Assembly: GCA_013398055.1 (NCBI GenBank)
Contig: VZRS01004071.1
Span: 356,212-420,211 of the forward strand
Source of the DNA: Ifrita kowaldi
Lineage: Eukaryota; Chordata; Aves; Passeriformes; Cinclosomatidae
DNA length: 64,000 nt
Direction of reading: 5' to 3'
Shown here: one piece after another, positions 29,101-37,605 of the stretch
Position numbering within the stretch: the stretch's first letter is position 1
How the letters are laid out: every line of letters starts with the position of its first letter
The notes under the pieces: model-generated
Seen by the model: only the letters and a program-made list of their open reading frames with translations
Database searches by the model: none
Told to the model about the DNA's origin: nothing
Position numbers and translations under genes: made by a program

Positions 29101-32100
29101 CCAGGAAAATAAATATGGTAGGTATTACTGCAGCTCCTTGGAAGTATCCAGGGAAGGCTTTGAAGTTACTGTAGGACTTTCTGTGCACCCTTGAGCTATG
29201 CACACAAGGCAACATAAAGCCATGGGTGGGGAATGAGGGGCTCTTTTTGTGCCCCAAAGCAGCTTCAGCAAATGCTGGGGGTTTACAAGGCCTCCTGCAT
29301 GCTGAAACAAATACTTGCAACATAAAACAATAACCTTGGGAGCATGACAGTGTATTCAGATTTGCTGGCATTTATTTATTTGTTTGTTTTTTCTGTGCCA
29401 ATCACAACTCTGAATTGATGTTTTTCTCTGTTGCCTTTGCTCACAGGTCTGTATGCCTTAGAGTCCTACAATATTTATATATTTGACTTTTGTAAGCTTT
29501 AAGAAGGGAAGTTAGCATCTGTTGCCAGTAGATGCAAAATTTAAAGTAAAGTCAACTGTGAAAAAGTAGTAAATGTTCCTGTTGTGAGTATTTAATGTTG
29601 ATGTACTGAGGTGGTTGAGATGTAGGTTCAGATGTATTGATGAAGTGGCAAAATTGACATTGCTGTGCTGTGTGTAGTAGCAGAGCTGGAACTTTAACTT
29701 GATTCCAACCCCCAGTTCAACTTGCTGCTCATCTTGCTAACCAGAGCAATTTCCAACAGAGGATTCTCAATGCATATGTAAAGTGAGATAACAATGAAAC
29801 TCCAGAGCTCTCTTAAGATTTTCGTCATGAAGCTTACATCAAAAGATAAATGGCTTTGTTTGCCAGATTGGCCATGCAAAGCACTTATGTAAAAAGGAAA
29901 TAAGACTTCGTTCTAGTGAAACAATTAAAGCAGAGGGTGAGTTTCTGCCTTGTGCTTGTCTGAGGAAGAGCCCTCAGGAGCCATCATTCTGCTTGGCTTC
30001 TGGCATGGACTTGCCTGTAAGCGCCTGTCTGAACTGAGAACAACAGGGATGTTGCTTGGGCTTCCTGAGTGTTCTGGAATTTAAATATTACAGGGATCTG
30101 ATCAAAAAATGTTTGTTTACTTATGTACTTTTAAATATAAGCCGGCAAATGATGCTGGTCATTCTCAGCTACTTGTCACTTTATTAAAGAAGAAAAGAAA
30201 GCAAATAATGGATTACCTGTTTGGTTACATTTTGCTTTTTTTAAAGTGTCACCCTACTGTATACAGAAAAATTCTGAGGAAAGGTTCTTTGTTCTCCAAA
30301 CTCAGCCATTTTCACATGGGCAGTAAATGAAATAGTTCCAGTATTGTGCATTGATTGAAACTATTCTATATCTTCCCAGTATATATATATATATATCCCC
30401 AAGTTTTTGCATGTATTTCTTCTTGTTCAGTGCAGCGTTTTTTGCTCAAGTGATAATGTGCAAGAATTCCTCTTTGGAGATATCTTGTCTCCATTTTCAT
30501 CCTCTGGCTGTATCCTCTCCACAGAGATGGTTAAATGCTTCATCCCAGTGAGCAAAGAGACCCAAAACAGCAGCCAAACAGTACTTGTGGGCACCTCTCT
30601 CTCTCTTGGGCTTGACTAAGTAGCCACTAAACAGAGAAGCATAGATTTTTTTTATTGGAAGTTTTAGAAAATTAATTGTTTAGAAATATAATTTTAAAAT
30701 TCCGATGCTAATAATTTATAAGGATTTGAGAGGATATTTTTAGTGAAACAAAACTTGCACTGACTGCTTCTGAAATTACACTGAGCACTTGAGTGTTCTT
30801 TTATGTGTGTGTGGTGGTTTCTATAAAGGAGACAAAATACTTATTTTTAAAGAAAAAAAGTGTTGAATGTAAATAAGAGCATGGTCAGATTATTAATGAC
30901 CACAGCATCTCATTACTGTTCAGTCTTAAGCATAAAATCTCTTGTTAATAAGCACTTGTTGGGTACAGGGAGTCGCTGGGGGGTATTTGTTTTTTAGTTG
31001 CAGATTACATTTCCTGGAATTGCTTCCATTTCTTTATGCACCAGTGCCACAAACTGTTCTGGAACACGAAGAAAATATGTTCTGGAACATATGTGCTCTC
31101 TACATATCCATCCTTTTTTATACCTTCCCACAATTAAATACACCTTGGGCTTGAATGCTGCTTTTTGGTGCTCTCCAGAAAAGGAATAAAATGTTAAAAT
31201 CTGACAGAACCAGAGTAATTCCCATCATTTTTCATGTGCTCTTACAAGCTGAGTTCCATACAGTTTTCTAAGTTTAGAGGAATGTGAATTTATTTATTCT
31301 CTTTATTGAGCAAGACAATTTTTACCTTGCAGAAGTAATTGCTTCCCTTCATCACTGGAGGACTAATTGGGAGGGAGCACTCTTGGTTTGTAAATGTTCT
31401 CTGAAATTGAAAGTTGGGACTGTCCCCAAGTACCCATTCCTGTTGAATTCCAGTCCCTAGTGCTAGATAGGATTTTTGTTTTAATTATATGAATGTATTT
31501 TAAAAAGAGAGGAAGCATCCTTTGAAGTGACTTCTTACTGCAGCAAACCTTTGCTGTAAAAAAAAAACCCCTTGATCTCATATGAACTTCAGGTATTTCT
31601 GTTCATTTGTCTCAAGTATGGGGGTATTTTTAGTTTTATGTTGTGTTAACTGCTTTCCCCCTTAAATCCCCCTGTAACTGTTATTTTTCTGTACCTTGAG
31701 TTTAGTGTGAGTGCTTTTTTCAGTGTGTCTGTTCTGCTATTGAGCTGCAGGGTTTTGAGTTTTTTTGCCAAAACATGGAGGAATTTCAAGTGGGCAGGTA
31801 ACAGCAAAGAGAAGACTCCCTAGGAAATTTCCTCTGTGAAGTTAGTTTTGGCTCAAATTCCTCTAAACCTGCTGACTTTTCCCTTCATAGCCCTTCTGCT
31901 TCTCATCTCCTTCTGCTCTTCTTGGGTTTTTGCATTCTTGTCATCTGATTACTTCTCTTAAAAGAAGTAACTGTAGGTTTTGAAGAGGTGTGGGTATGAA
32001 AATACAGGAATATAAAGTAGCAAGAGTGTTTTGCTGTGAATATTGCTTACTTACTCTATTTGGAAATAATTTAAGTCATCTTTCCTGCCATAAGAAACAT

Positions 32101-35008
32101 ATGTTTGGGGAGGAGTCCGTGGCTGAGGCTTTTTTCATATGAATTAGCAGTATGCAGCAAGTATGACCTAGAAAATACTTGGACTCAGAATGGTAGAGCT
32201 GTGAGAATATCTAGTGTGAATTATCATCATAAAATAGTACTGCCATCTGACATTAAGGTAATTTTAGTAAGAAATGGCTAACATTTGGATTGAAAAATCG
32301 CTAAAAAAATAATTTCCAGTCCTGTAAGCAGATTTGAAATCAAAGAATACTGTATTTTTGCACTAGATCCAAAACCAAAACTGTAAGGAATACTGGGATT
32401 TCAATGCAGCATTTTCCTCAGTCCTTACCACTGTTGGAACATTCAGGGAGACTGGATTTAATCTTCTGTTCATGGTGGTTTTTTTGATGAAGTATGTATT
32501 AAAGGAGAGAGAGAGAGAGTGTTTGTAGACTAGAACAATGCAAAGACATTATTTAAACTTTCTTCACCAGAGGAAGTAGAGGTTACTTAAGCCCTCTTAA
32601 GGGCTACATATTAAGCACTACCCATTAAGTTCTGCTGGGAGTTCTGAATCTTAAGAAAAAGAAAATCTACACCTGTGTAGGTAACTTTATATTTTATTTT
32701 TTTAATATCCTTGTTGAAGCTGAGTTTTTGGATTTCTATATTCCCAATTGCAGGGAAAGTAATTGATAGTCTTCACTTTCTTGTAAAACAAAACACAACT
32801 AAAAGGCAAAATTCATATCATATATATTTTTTCTCTGTTTCTCATGTCCTTCATCTCAAACTTCATTCTATTTTTAGGGGAAAAACAAAGTTAGGCGAGT
32901 GAAGACCATTTATGACTGTCAGGCAGATAATGATGATGAACTCACATTTGTTGAAGGAGAAGTAATTATCGTAACTGGTGAAGAGGACCAAGAGTGGTGG
33001 GTATGTATCTTTCCCTTTTACAGTTCCACATAACTTCTTTATGACTTTTATAGGAAAGCCTCTTTTTCCAAATGTGGAGGGTTCCTTTTTATTTTTGTTT
33101 GTAGATGGTGGGTTTTATTTGGCTTCTGTTTTGCTTTGATTTTTTTTAGTTTCTTTTTGCCTGAGCTAACAGCCAGTCCTTAAACTTCTATTAGAGAAAA
33201 GCCCTTTTATCTGGGAGAGTGAGTCTGTTAGAACCATCCCCACTAGGTTTGGCTTTATTGCTGCCTCATACAGCACATATTTACACATGTCCCTCTCTGT
33301 GTAATGCACACAGCCTTTCATTAAATGAAGAAGTGATGATTCTTACTTCATTTAACAAACTTACACCCTCCATGAAAATGAGATGTGTAATTATCTTCAG
33401 TTCACCCAAAATGTTAAATTATACCTACAGGGGTTCCTGGAAATCTAAAGAATAGTTTGTAATTGGTGCTATAAGCTGATGGTTTTCTCCTTACATGAGG
33501 GGCAGATAACATTTTCTTTCTCTTCTTCCCTTTCATGTCTGTGTTTCATACCATACTCCTCCTATTATGGACTGCCAATTGTTCAAGTGCTAACATCAGG
33601 TTTTTCTCAACCCCACATGAAGGCTCTAGCCTTTCTTGACAATCCAGCTCATGTCCCTAAAGCCCTGCTACATCATATTTCCCTGCCAAAGAATTATTGC
33701 TGGAGATACTGAGACAGATTTTATTTGACTAAAACAAATTCTAATTGCAATGCTGCCTGTGATATCCTAATCTGAGTGCAGCACAACCTTTGCTGTTTTG
33801 TTTCCAGCTACGTTTTCTCTCACTTATTATTTAAGTGTGGAAGATTTTCAACTGAAAAGCTGGTATCAAAAGAGCAGTGCCCAGTGAGAAGTGTCTGCGT
33901 TGCCCATATCACCCAGTCCCTGATTACTGCTGCATTCCTTGCTGGATCTGTTTTGTGAAGTGGCTTTTAAAGCCCCTTGGGGACATGCCCAGCAAGTCCC
34001 ATGAAGCACCCCAGTCTGAGTGTTTCTGAGAAGGGAAACGAGGGCTGTTGACTCATATGCTTCAAAACTTTGGCTCTCCAAGAGGAAATGGCCAGCCCTG
34101 TATGTTTCCTCTTCCCATTTTGTAAGATTGTGGAAGAGGAAGGAAGGTACACCATTATTCTGAAAGTAGTGAGCAGCACTGTAGCAGGGTGAGATGAGGG
34201 TTATGTGGTCAGTCAGGGCTGCTGCTCCAGTGCTATTCAACAGTTTATAATTATGCATTTTAAACATGGAAAGTTCATATAAAATATGCCATTATTTTTT
34301 ATCTCTTTGAATAAGTTTATTAGCTATTTCTTTATAAATAATCATTATGCAAAACATGTAGGAAGTTGAATATGAAGGATACTCAGACAACACTGTGATT
34401 TGTTGTAAACACTACTATGCATCTAAATCATTAGGTATCATACTAATTCAATGAGAAAATAGCTGGGCTTTTATCACCTTAAGTAAGTGAAACATGCAGA
34501 CTATCATAAGTAACTTCACAACAGTAGCAGACAATTCCCTTCAGTGAGATGTTCAGGATTTATTCACTTAACTGAGATAAGTGGTTTTCAGAGATGTTAC
34601 TGAAAATCAGCCTACCAGACAAAAGAAAATCAGGCTTCTGTTTTGGTGAGATTCTTGAAATTCAGCGATGTATGTAAGTTTTCTAAAAAGAAATGGAGTC
34701 TTGTTCTTTTTAGATTTAACTGGCTTCCTTTGTGTTATTTATAATATGCTTATGCATAGTTGCATTTTGTTCCTTTACACAAACTCAAATGTTAACTAAG
34801 GTCTGCTTCAGACTGTCCAAGAGGTTGCAGAGTTTCTGTGAGCAGTTCTGCTGCTTTTGAATGAAGTGAATGCAGTCTGTGAAGTCTGTGTGTACACATG
34901 CACATCGATATATCTTCTTCTCCTGTGTTGCAGATTGGCCACATCGAAGGACAGCCAGAGAGGAAAGGGGTCTTTCCAGTGTCCTTTGTGCACATTCTGT
35001 CAGACTAA
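161..35008 (+). CDS. ASAP2: ASAP2, C-terminal 624 residues in 13 exons (5' part outside window)
   Basis: Joined exons: 161-252, 807-993, 3424-3509, 5054-5169, 7345-7412, 9914-10021, 11364-11592, 21120-21281, 24175-24241, 26309-26367, 28615-29117, 32878-33000, 34934-35008. All borders are AG/GT and the frame stays open to a TAA. The product matches vertebrate ASAP2 (DDEF2/PAP, about 1,000 residues in mammals) almost residue for residue, and not its paralogue ASAP1. Order (window residue numbers): end of ArfGAP domain 1-30, linker 31-93, ankyrin repeats ~94-183, acidic stretch ~205-219, Ser/Pro-rich region 220-430, D/E-L-P-P-K-P array 431-495, SH3 ~565-622. Known family role: phosphoinositide-dependent GTPase activation of Arf proteins at membranes and focal adhesions, with SH3 and proline-rich contacts to Pyk2, Src and paxillin-type partners. 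The catalytic zinc finger is upstream of the window. No frameshift or stop is seen, so the gene looks intact here. Confidence 0.97.
807..993 (+). CDS. ASAP2: ASAP2 exon: linker between ArfGAP and ankyrin repeats
   Basis: The acceptor is CCCCACAG and the donor GTAAGC. It encodes residues 31-93, including the family sequence around KYVDHKFSRKTC and the helix LIQVYAEGVELMEPLLEPGQ. This helical linker packs against the ankyrin repeats in ASAP proteins. The last codon (CAG) is complete, so the next exon begins in phase 0. Confidence 0.96.
994..3423 (+). other. ASAP2 intron holding a CR1 LINE fragment
   Basis: Outside the CR1 at about 2290-2985 the intron is AT-rich and shows only a short TG run at 1506-1519. 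No exon-like unit was found. Confidence 0.9.
2290..2985 (+). mobile_element. CR1 LINE, 3' fragment, sense strand +
   Basis: A broken translation on the + strand follows the end of CR1 ORF2: a block near 2370 resembling D-L-G-V-L-M-N-T-K, then QQCALVAE, RPQLQCCAQLWAP, ERIQ, then LEHLERLRDLGLFSWEK and a final part with LGDILKPSGHG. It runs into the usual CR1 3' UTR (GGTTGGACTAGACAACCTTTACAGGTCC). Frameshifts and stops show a dead copy. It is 5'-truncated, as is usual for CR1. Confidence 0.9.
3424..3509 (+). CDS. ASAP2: ASAP2 exon: ankyrin repeat 1
   Basis: The acceptor is TGTTTAG and the donor GTATGG. It encodes residues 94-121 and two bases of Cys122. The ankyrin signature ETALHLAV and the second helix HLVDFLVQN are visible. 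The codon for Cys122 is split by the intron. Confidence 0.95.
3510..5053 (+). other. ASAP2 intron without other recognised features
   Basis: AT-rich intron of 1.5 kb. No repeat family, exon or regulatory motif is recognised. Confidence 0.85.
5054..5169 (+). CDS. ASAP2: ASAP2 exon: ankyrin repeat 2
   Basis: The acceptor is a run of T ending TTTTAG and the donor GTAAGT. It encodes residues 122-160 and the first base of Val161. It contains the ankyrin motif GNTVLHYC and helix ECLKLLLRGK. The reading frame continues into the next exon as I-D-V-V-N-Q, as in mammalian ASAP2. Confidence 0.96.
5170..7344 (+). other. ASAP2 intron with a T-rich simple repeat
   Basis: A T/G-rich tract with (GTTT)n lies at about 6918-6975. 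A 40-base piece near 5470-5510 weakly recalls avian LTR starts but is too short to call. Nothing else is recognised. Confidence 0.8.
6918..6975. repeat. T-rich low-complexity tract with (GTTT)n
   Basis: Nearly uninterrupted T with G every 3-8 bases, ending in a run of more than ten T. It could act as a splicing-related polypyrimidine tract but has no downstream exon. Confidence 0.85.
7345..7412 (+). CDS. ASAP2: ASAP2 exon: ankyrin repeat 3
   Basis: The acceptor is TTTTGTAG and the donor GTAAGA. It encodes residues 161-183 with the ankyrin signature NQAGETALDTAKR. At 68 bases it is too short to stand out as an open frame, but it is fixed by phase and by homology. Confidence 0.95.
7413..9913 (+). 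other. ASAP2 intron without other recognised features
   Basis: AT-rich intron of 2.5 kb with T runs at 8920-8936 and 8964-8973. No exon or repeat family is recognised. Confidence 0.85.
9914..10021 (+). CDS. ASAP2: ASAP2 exon: post-ankyrin helix and acidic stretch
   Basis: The acceptor is TTTCTTTCAG and the donor GTGAGT. It encodes residues 184-219 with both ends in phase 0. It starts LSQAKAGKLNPHVHVEYEWN and ends in the acidic run DEIDESDDDLDDK. The acidic run marks the change from folded ankyrin repeats to the disordered Pro/Ser-rich tail. Confidence 0.97.
10022..11363 (+). other. ASAP2 intron with a chance 98-codon open frame
   Basis: An open frame at 10562-10858 lies inside this intron. 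It is out of phase with the flanking exons and has no recognisable homology, so it is treated as chance. The rest is AT-rich intron. Confidence 0.8.
11364..11592 (+). CDS. ASAP2: ASAP2 exon: Ser/Pro-rich tail with SH3-binding motif
   Basis: The acceptor is TTCTATTCACAG and the donor GTAAGT. It encodes residues 220-295 plus one base. The segment is rich in Ser-Pro pairs (candidate proline-directed phosphorylation sites) and ends in APPLPPRNAGK (285-295), a class II SH3-ligand type motif (PxxPxR) that is conserved in the family. Confidence 0.97.
13970..14080 (+). other. Candidate poison exon in ASAP2 intron
   Basis: A C-rich acceptor (CCCCCTCCCGCAG) precedes 111 bases that end at a consensus donor, GAGGAG then GTAAGT. 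Spliced from the exon ending at 11592, the frame reads 14 codons and stops at TAG 14011-14013. Inclusion would truncate ASAP2 before the proline array and SH3 domain. There is no transcript evidence in the sequence itself, so the splice signals may be chance. Confidence 0.25.
14521..14650 (+). other. Candidate alternative terminal exon of ASAP2
   Basis: A very strong polypyrimidine tract (long T run then CTCTTTCCAG) precedes position 14521. An AATAAA lies at 14627-14632. Joined to the exon ending at 11592, the frame adds 13 codons and stops at TAG 14556-14558. This is the layout of an intronic polyadenylation exon giving an SH3-less ASAP2. It is inference from signals only. Confidence 0.3.
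16721..16763. repeat. CA/TA/TG microsatellite
   Basis: Alternating CA, TA and TG dinucleotides, just before the CR1 fossil. It is partly palindromic because CACACA and TGTGTG runs face each other. Confidence 0.85.
16770..18175 (+). mobile_element. CR1 LINE with internal deletion: endonuclease region joined to 3' end
   Basis: From about 17100 the sequence follows the 5' half of CR1 ORF2 (endonuclease), with pieces equivalent to H-S-M-D-N-E-Q-E-E-L-G-T-I-V-Q-Q, WDD, NWSAAMDGYKLF, GGVTLCV-like, YWESVRDHPP and LDLLFVKREGLVGD. At about 18090 it jumps to the CR1 3' end (GGACTTGGCAGTG ... CCCAACCTAAGTGATTCTATGATA). The whole reverse transcriptase part is missing. Position 16770-17100 fits the 5' UTR/ORF1 side less surely. 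Many frameshifts make it non-functional. Confidence 0.85.
18795..18965. promoter_or_regulatory. Small intronic CpG island with CTCF-like motif
   Basis: A sharp GC- and CpG-rich block inside AT-rich intron. It contains CCGCCAGGGGGC at 18856-18867, which fits the CTCF core (CCASYAGRKGGC) at 11 of 12 positions. The flanks drop to AT-rich at once. It could be an insulator/enhancer or an internal promoter. No gene start is recognised. Confidence 0.5.
21120..21281 (+). CDS. ASAP2: ASAP2 exon: polyproline segment
   Basis: The acceptor is TATTTTGCAG and the donor GTGAGT. It encodes residues 296-349. It shows six prolines in a row (319-324) after KKR, then HKRTLSDPPSPLP, a basic-plus-Pro segment that fits SH3 binding and a basophilic kinase site at Ser331. 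It follows the longest intron in the window (9.5 kb). Confidence 0.96.
21282..24174 (+). other. ASAP2 intron with a pyrimidine-rich block
   Basis: A CT-rich stretch with CCTCTG and CTG repeats lies at about 21480-21650. A 140-codon open frame over it (21381-21803) reflects GC and pyrimidine bias and has no homology. The remainder is AT-rich and featureless. Confidence 0.8.
24175..24241 (+). CDS. ASAP2: ASAP2 exon: short tail exon, likely alternatively spliced
   Basis: The acceptor is TTTTTCACCTCAG and the donor GTAAAA. It encodes residues 350-371, including NKFEGMSQQSS across the junction. At 67 bases it shifts the frame if skipped alone. Together with the next exon (59 bases) it makes an in-frame block of 126 bases. 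From memory, a mammalian ASAP2 isoform lacks a block of about this size in this region. Confidence 0.93.
25240..25326 (+). mobile_element. CR1 LINE 3' end
   Basis: The stretch GATGATCTTGGTGGGCCCCT followed by TCCAACTCAGGATATTCTATGATCC is the typical avian CR1 3' UTR, closing with the (ATTCTATG)n tail. Sense is +. Sequence before 25240 may belong to the same insertion but is not recognised. Confidence 0.8.
26076..26123. repeat. 48-base A homopolymer
   Basis: Uninterrupted run of A. No poly(A) signal lies in the bases just before it, so it does not look like a clean retroposed mRNA tail. Length may be a sequencing or assembly estimate. Confidence 0.95.
26309..26367 (+). CDS. ASAP2: ASAP2 exon: short tail exon, likely alternatively spliced
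   Basis: The acceptor is TTGATTTAG and the donor GTAAGA. It encodes residues 372-391: TGTAKTALGPRVLPKLPQK. The PKLPQK motif is conserved with mammalian ASAP2. It is paired in phase with the preceding 67-base exon. Confidence 0.93.
26368..28614 (+). other. ASAP2 intron with minus-strand CR1
   Basis: It contains a CR1 fragment at about 26575-26850. The rest is AT-rich and nothing else is recognised. Confidence 0.85.
26575..26850 (-). mobile_element. CR1 LINE 3' fragment, sense strand -
   Basis: Read on + it gives the reverse complement of a CR1 3' end: GCTGGAAAGACCTCAGGAGG, then GTTGCTCAAGGCCACGTCCAG and TTTTGAGTATCTCCATG. These match the complement of the ORF2 end (LEIFKSRLDMVLG type) and 3' UTR. 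It is diverged and truncated. Confidence 0.8.
28615..29117 (+). CDS. ASAP2: ASAP2 exon: D/E-L-P-P-K-P repeat exon
   Basis: The acceptor is TTTTGTTTCAG and the donor GTAGGT. It is the largest coding exon here and encodes residues 392-559. It carries six D/E-L-P-P-K-P repeats (431-489) and a degenerate last unit (490-495), then a Ser-rich stretch and the conserved VPLPRKIN just before the SH3 domain. The repeats are the known ASAP-family proline array that offers multiple SH3 contacts. Confidence 0.97.
28731..28925 (+). repeat. ASAP2: Coding tandem array of D/E-L-P-P-K-P units
   Basis: Six units G/K-D/E-L-P-P-K-P followed by a degenerate GELLAKS unit, mostly 27 bases apart. Codons for the same residues differ between units (for example TTG, TTA, CTA and CTT for Leu; CCC, CCA and CCT for Pro). 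The array is therefore old and kept by protein-level selection, not a fresh expansion. Confidence 0.95.
29118..32877 (+). other. ASAP2 intron with short microsatellites
   Basis: It has a TA run at 30381-30396 and a GA run at 32505-32519. No interspersed repeat or exon is recognised in its 3.8 kb. Confidence 0.85.
32878..33000 (+). CDS. ASAP2: ASAP2 exon: first part of the SH3 domain
   Basis: The acceptor is CTATTTTTAG and the donor GTATGT. It encodes residues 560-600 in phase 0. It shows the SH3 start TIYDCQA (the ALYDY position), the acidic RT loop DNDDELTF and the conserved Trp pair EDQEWW. The intron falls directly after the Trp pair, as is common in SH3 genes. Confidence 0.97.
33001..34933 (+). 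other. ASAP2 last intron
   Basis: It separates the two SH3 exons. AT-rich, 1.9 kb, with no repeat family or alternative exon recognised. Confidence 0.85.
34934..35008 (+). CDS. ASAP2: ASAP2 last coding exon: end of SH3 and stop
   Basis: The acceptor is TCCTGTGTTGCAG. It encodes residues 601-624, IGHIEGQPERKGVFPVSFVH and then ILSD, followed by TAA at 35006-35008. The G-x-F-P-x-x-F-V motif closes the SH3 fold. The C-terminus is the same as in mammalian ASAP2. Confidence 0.97.
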   Translation: MGHIEGQPERKGVFPVSFVHILSD

Positions 35009-35116
35009 TCAAAAGAAACAAACAAATCCTAAACTTGAGCATTGCACATTCTTCATGCAAGACGGGCTTTTTAGCAAAAGCGAACGCTGCTGCCTCCCTG
35101 TAATCCTGTGCACAAT

Positions 35117-35195
35117 TGTATATATAGCTGCTGTTACAAATTAAGAATTCATTTAAGTTTCGCCTCATGAGGTTGAATTATATGTATTGTAAATA
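35117..35195 (+). promoter_or_regulatory. Two Pumilio-type elements in the ASAP2 3' UTR
   Basis: TGTATATA at 35117-35124 and TGTAAATA at 35188-35195 both fit the UGUANAUA consensus bound by PUM proteins. They lie 110-190 bases after the stop and 71 bases apart. Binding is inferred from sequence only. Confidence 0.45.
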
Positions 35196-36049
35196 TACCG
35201 TGTTATTCTGCCTTTGCCAGTATTATGGTAGCCTTGGAACCTGGCACGCCTTATCAGGTTTGTTGAAGCCATCCTGGGCATTTAGCACTTCCATCTCTGT
35301 CCGTGCTGTCCCACATGTGTGGACTGCCAGCTTTCCAACATAGGTGGTCTCTGTCACCCATGTAACTGTACAGAAATGACTGTTCCTAATAACTTGGTAT
35401 TCTCAATATACAATTAGCAGAAAGTTAGAATGAGTGAATGGTTTTGGACAATTTAAAGATCAGTCTGCAGTTCATAAGTGTATGCAGTTTACAGCTATGA
35501 AACCCACTTCGGTATTTATTTAATATAGTGCTCAGTTAAGTGTAATTATGAAGACAAATATTCACTGACTTTACAGATAACAGTAATGTTTTACAGTGTG
35601 CATACAGCATTTCATGTTTATATTACGTGGACCTATGCCAAACTGTGATTGCAGTTCCCCTGTGATATTACCTCACTATAAAAAGTTACAAATTTATTTC
35701 ATTCGAAAACTTATTTTAATGAAAATTAGTCATATTGTTCTTTAGTAGATATATGTGAAATTTGCTGGTTTCTTTCATTGAATTCTTAGTAACCAAGGAC
35801 TTGTAGCAAATGTTAACTGTTGACATTGTGCATGCATTTAGACGCTTACTTGAAACCTGCCTTTGTACAAAAGTAGTACTGTAGTCATATAGCTACATTT
35901 GAGGAAAAGAACATTTTAACTTAATTGCTATTCAGATTTAATGTGAGCTTGCAACAGTATTCGTTTATAGCTAAATTGGCTCTTTGAAAAAATGATTTTG
36001 TGGGGTTTTTTCCCTCTGTCTTCAACCTTGCTAAAAGTTAGTTACCTAA

Positions 36050-36055
36050 AATAAA
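36050..36055 (+). promoter_or_regulatory. Poly(A) signal, proximal
   Basis: AATAAA about 1.04 kb after the stop. Use of this site would give a short 3' UTR. Only the hexamer is seen; there is no expression evidence. Confidence 0.35.
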
Positions 36056-36980
36056 AATTTTAAGTGGTGAAATAAGGATAAATTTAAATTATTTTTAATG
36101 CTCTAAAAAGTGAAAGCTAAGGTGACCTCTTGTGCATTTGATCAGGCTGGTAATGATAGATCTCAGATCACAAGGATCAGGCTGGTTTTCATGGAGTTCT
36201 CCAAACTGTGACAGTAATGGTCGTGGCCCAAAGCACCAAGTAACAGACATACTGTCAAAAAGCTAATTTCTAAGAAAATCTTTGGAAGGCTGCATTTGAC
36301 CTGAGGTTTCTTGAAAGTTGGTATAAAGTTGCATTGCCAGAAAACACTTCAATGTTTTACTGGAAACTTTAATTTCCTGTGTCACTTTCAACATAATTTT
36401 TAATCCTTTGAAACATCATGTGGTTGTGTTTTTCCCATGGTTTGTCTGTAGCGGGTTCCATGACTTTCATATGTAGTTTTGTATTACTTGCTTTAAATGT
36501 TTTTTTGGCTTCAGTACCGAGTGCTGCTATTTCACAGCAGATTGTCTTGGCTGCATGGAAAGATTTTCATTTCATAAAAGCACATCTCAGACTTTCTGAG
36601 GGCTTTAATTTCTAATACAGTTTTACAAGACTGTAGTCAGTGAATATTTAATTCTGTTTGTGGTTAATTTAGAAACAAATACCAGTCTAAATCCCACAAG
36701 AAAAAATGAGAATCATTTATCAACTGTTAATGGTTTTATCATTTATAAAAAAAAAAAATTCAAAAAAAATATTATGCAATGAGTGAGCGAGCCTGCTGGC
36801 ATCTAATCTTCAGTATTACCAGCTCCAGTATTTCAGACTTTATTCTGTTTTTATGGAAAGAAAGTCAGGTTTAGCATTTATTTAGCATTCCATTTTATCC
36901 ATTACTACAATGTTTTAAGTTGCATTAAAGAACAAAACCTATTCACTTTTGTGGTCAATTGTATTTTTAAGTGATCTTGA

Positions 36981-36986
36981 AATAAA
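36981..36986 (+). promoter_or_regulatory. Poly(A) signal, middle
   Basis: AATAAA in the context TTGAAATAAACTG, about 1.97 kb after the stop. It is an alternative cleavage candidate. Confidence 0.4.
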
Positions 36987-37578
36987 CTGATAAATGCAAA
37001 TCATATAAAGAAAACCTAGGCATGTAAAATTATGTAGAGTCAAATGTCTATTCTTTTCTACGCTCTTTAAAATAGTATACATATGCATTTTATAAAATTA
37101 AATGAGTTCCATCAGGAACAATAGTTCTGTTTATTCTGGCTTATTGTGGGTTATAAGAAATCTGAAAATGTATGATATTGATTGAGTTTAAGTACAGTAT
37201 TATATTTGAACTCAATGAGCCACTGTCTGCAATTTTGTATATGACATAGTATTTGGAAAGTCTAAATCTTTATGGAAAATTAGCTGATAAAGGGTTGGGG
37301 GGAGGGGCAGGGGAAGGTGCCCCCAGAGGGGGAAGTTTGCTCTGCAGATGATGTCTTATTTACTGTTGAACAACAGTTGCTATTTATTTTTTTATTACAT
37401 AGTACATCAATGTGTACAGAAATCAGATCTGGTCATGCCACTAGTTAAAATCTTGACTTCTCATTGAATGTTAAGGTAAAACATCAGTACACATGTCTAT
37501 TCACATGTATTTAATGTGACAGTTTTTGAGTACTGTATGTGTTAATTTCTACTTTTTTAATATTTAAAATTGCTTTTA

Positions 37579-37584
37579 AATAAA
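37579..37584 (+). promoter_or_regulatory. Poly(A) signal, distal
   Basis: AATAAA followed within 45 bases by a T-rich CCCTTTTTGTC element that fits a downstream cleavage enhancer. The region beyond loses the continuous AT-rich UTR look. This is the best candidate for the main ASAP2 3' end. Confidence 0.6.
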
Positions 37585-37605
37585 TGTATTCAGTTGATCC
37601 CAGAT

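Larger units (their letters stand above)
35009..37605 (+). other. ASAP2: ASAP2 3' untranslated region
   Basis: This AT-rich stretch follows the stop codon without splice signals or repeats. It ends soon after the distal AATAAA at 37579-37584. The end point is inferred from that signal, not measured. Several ATTTA pentamers (for example near 35510-35520 and 36876-36890) are AU-rich-element candidates. Nothing else is recognised inside it. Confidence 0.75.
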
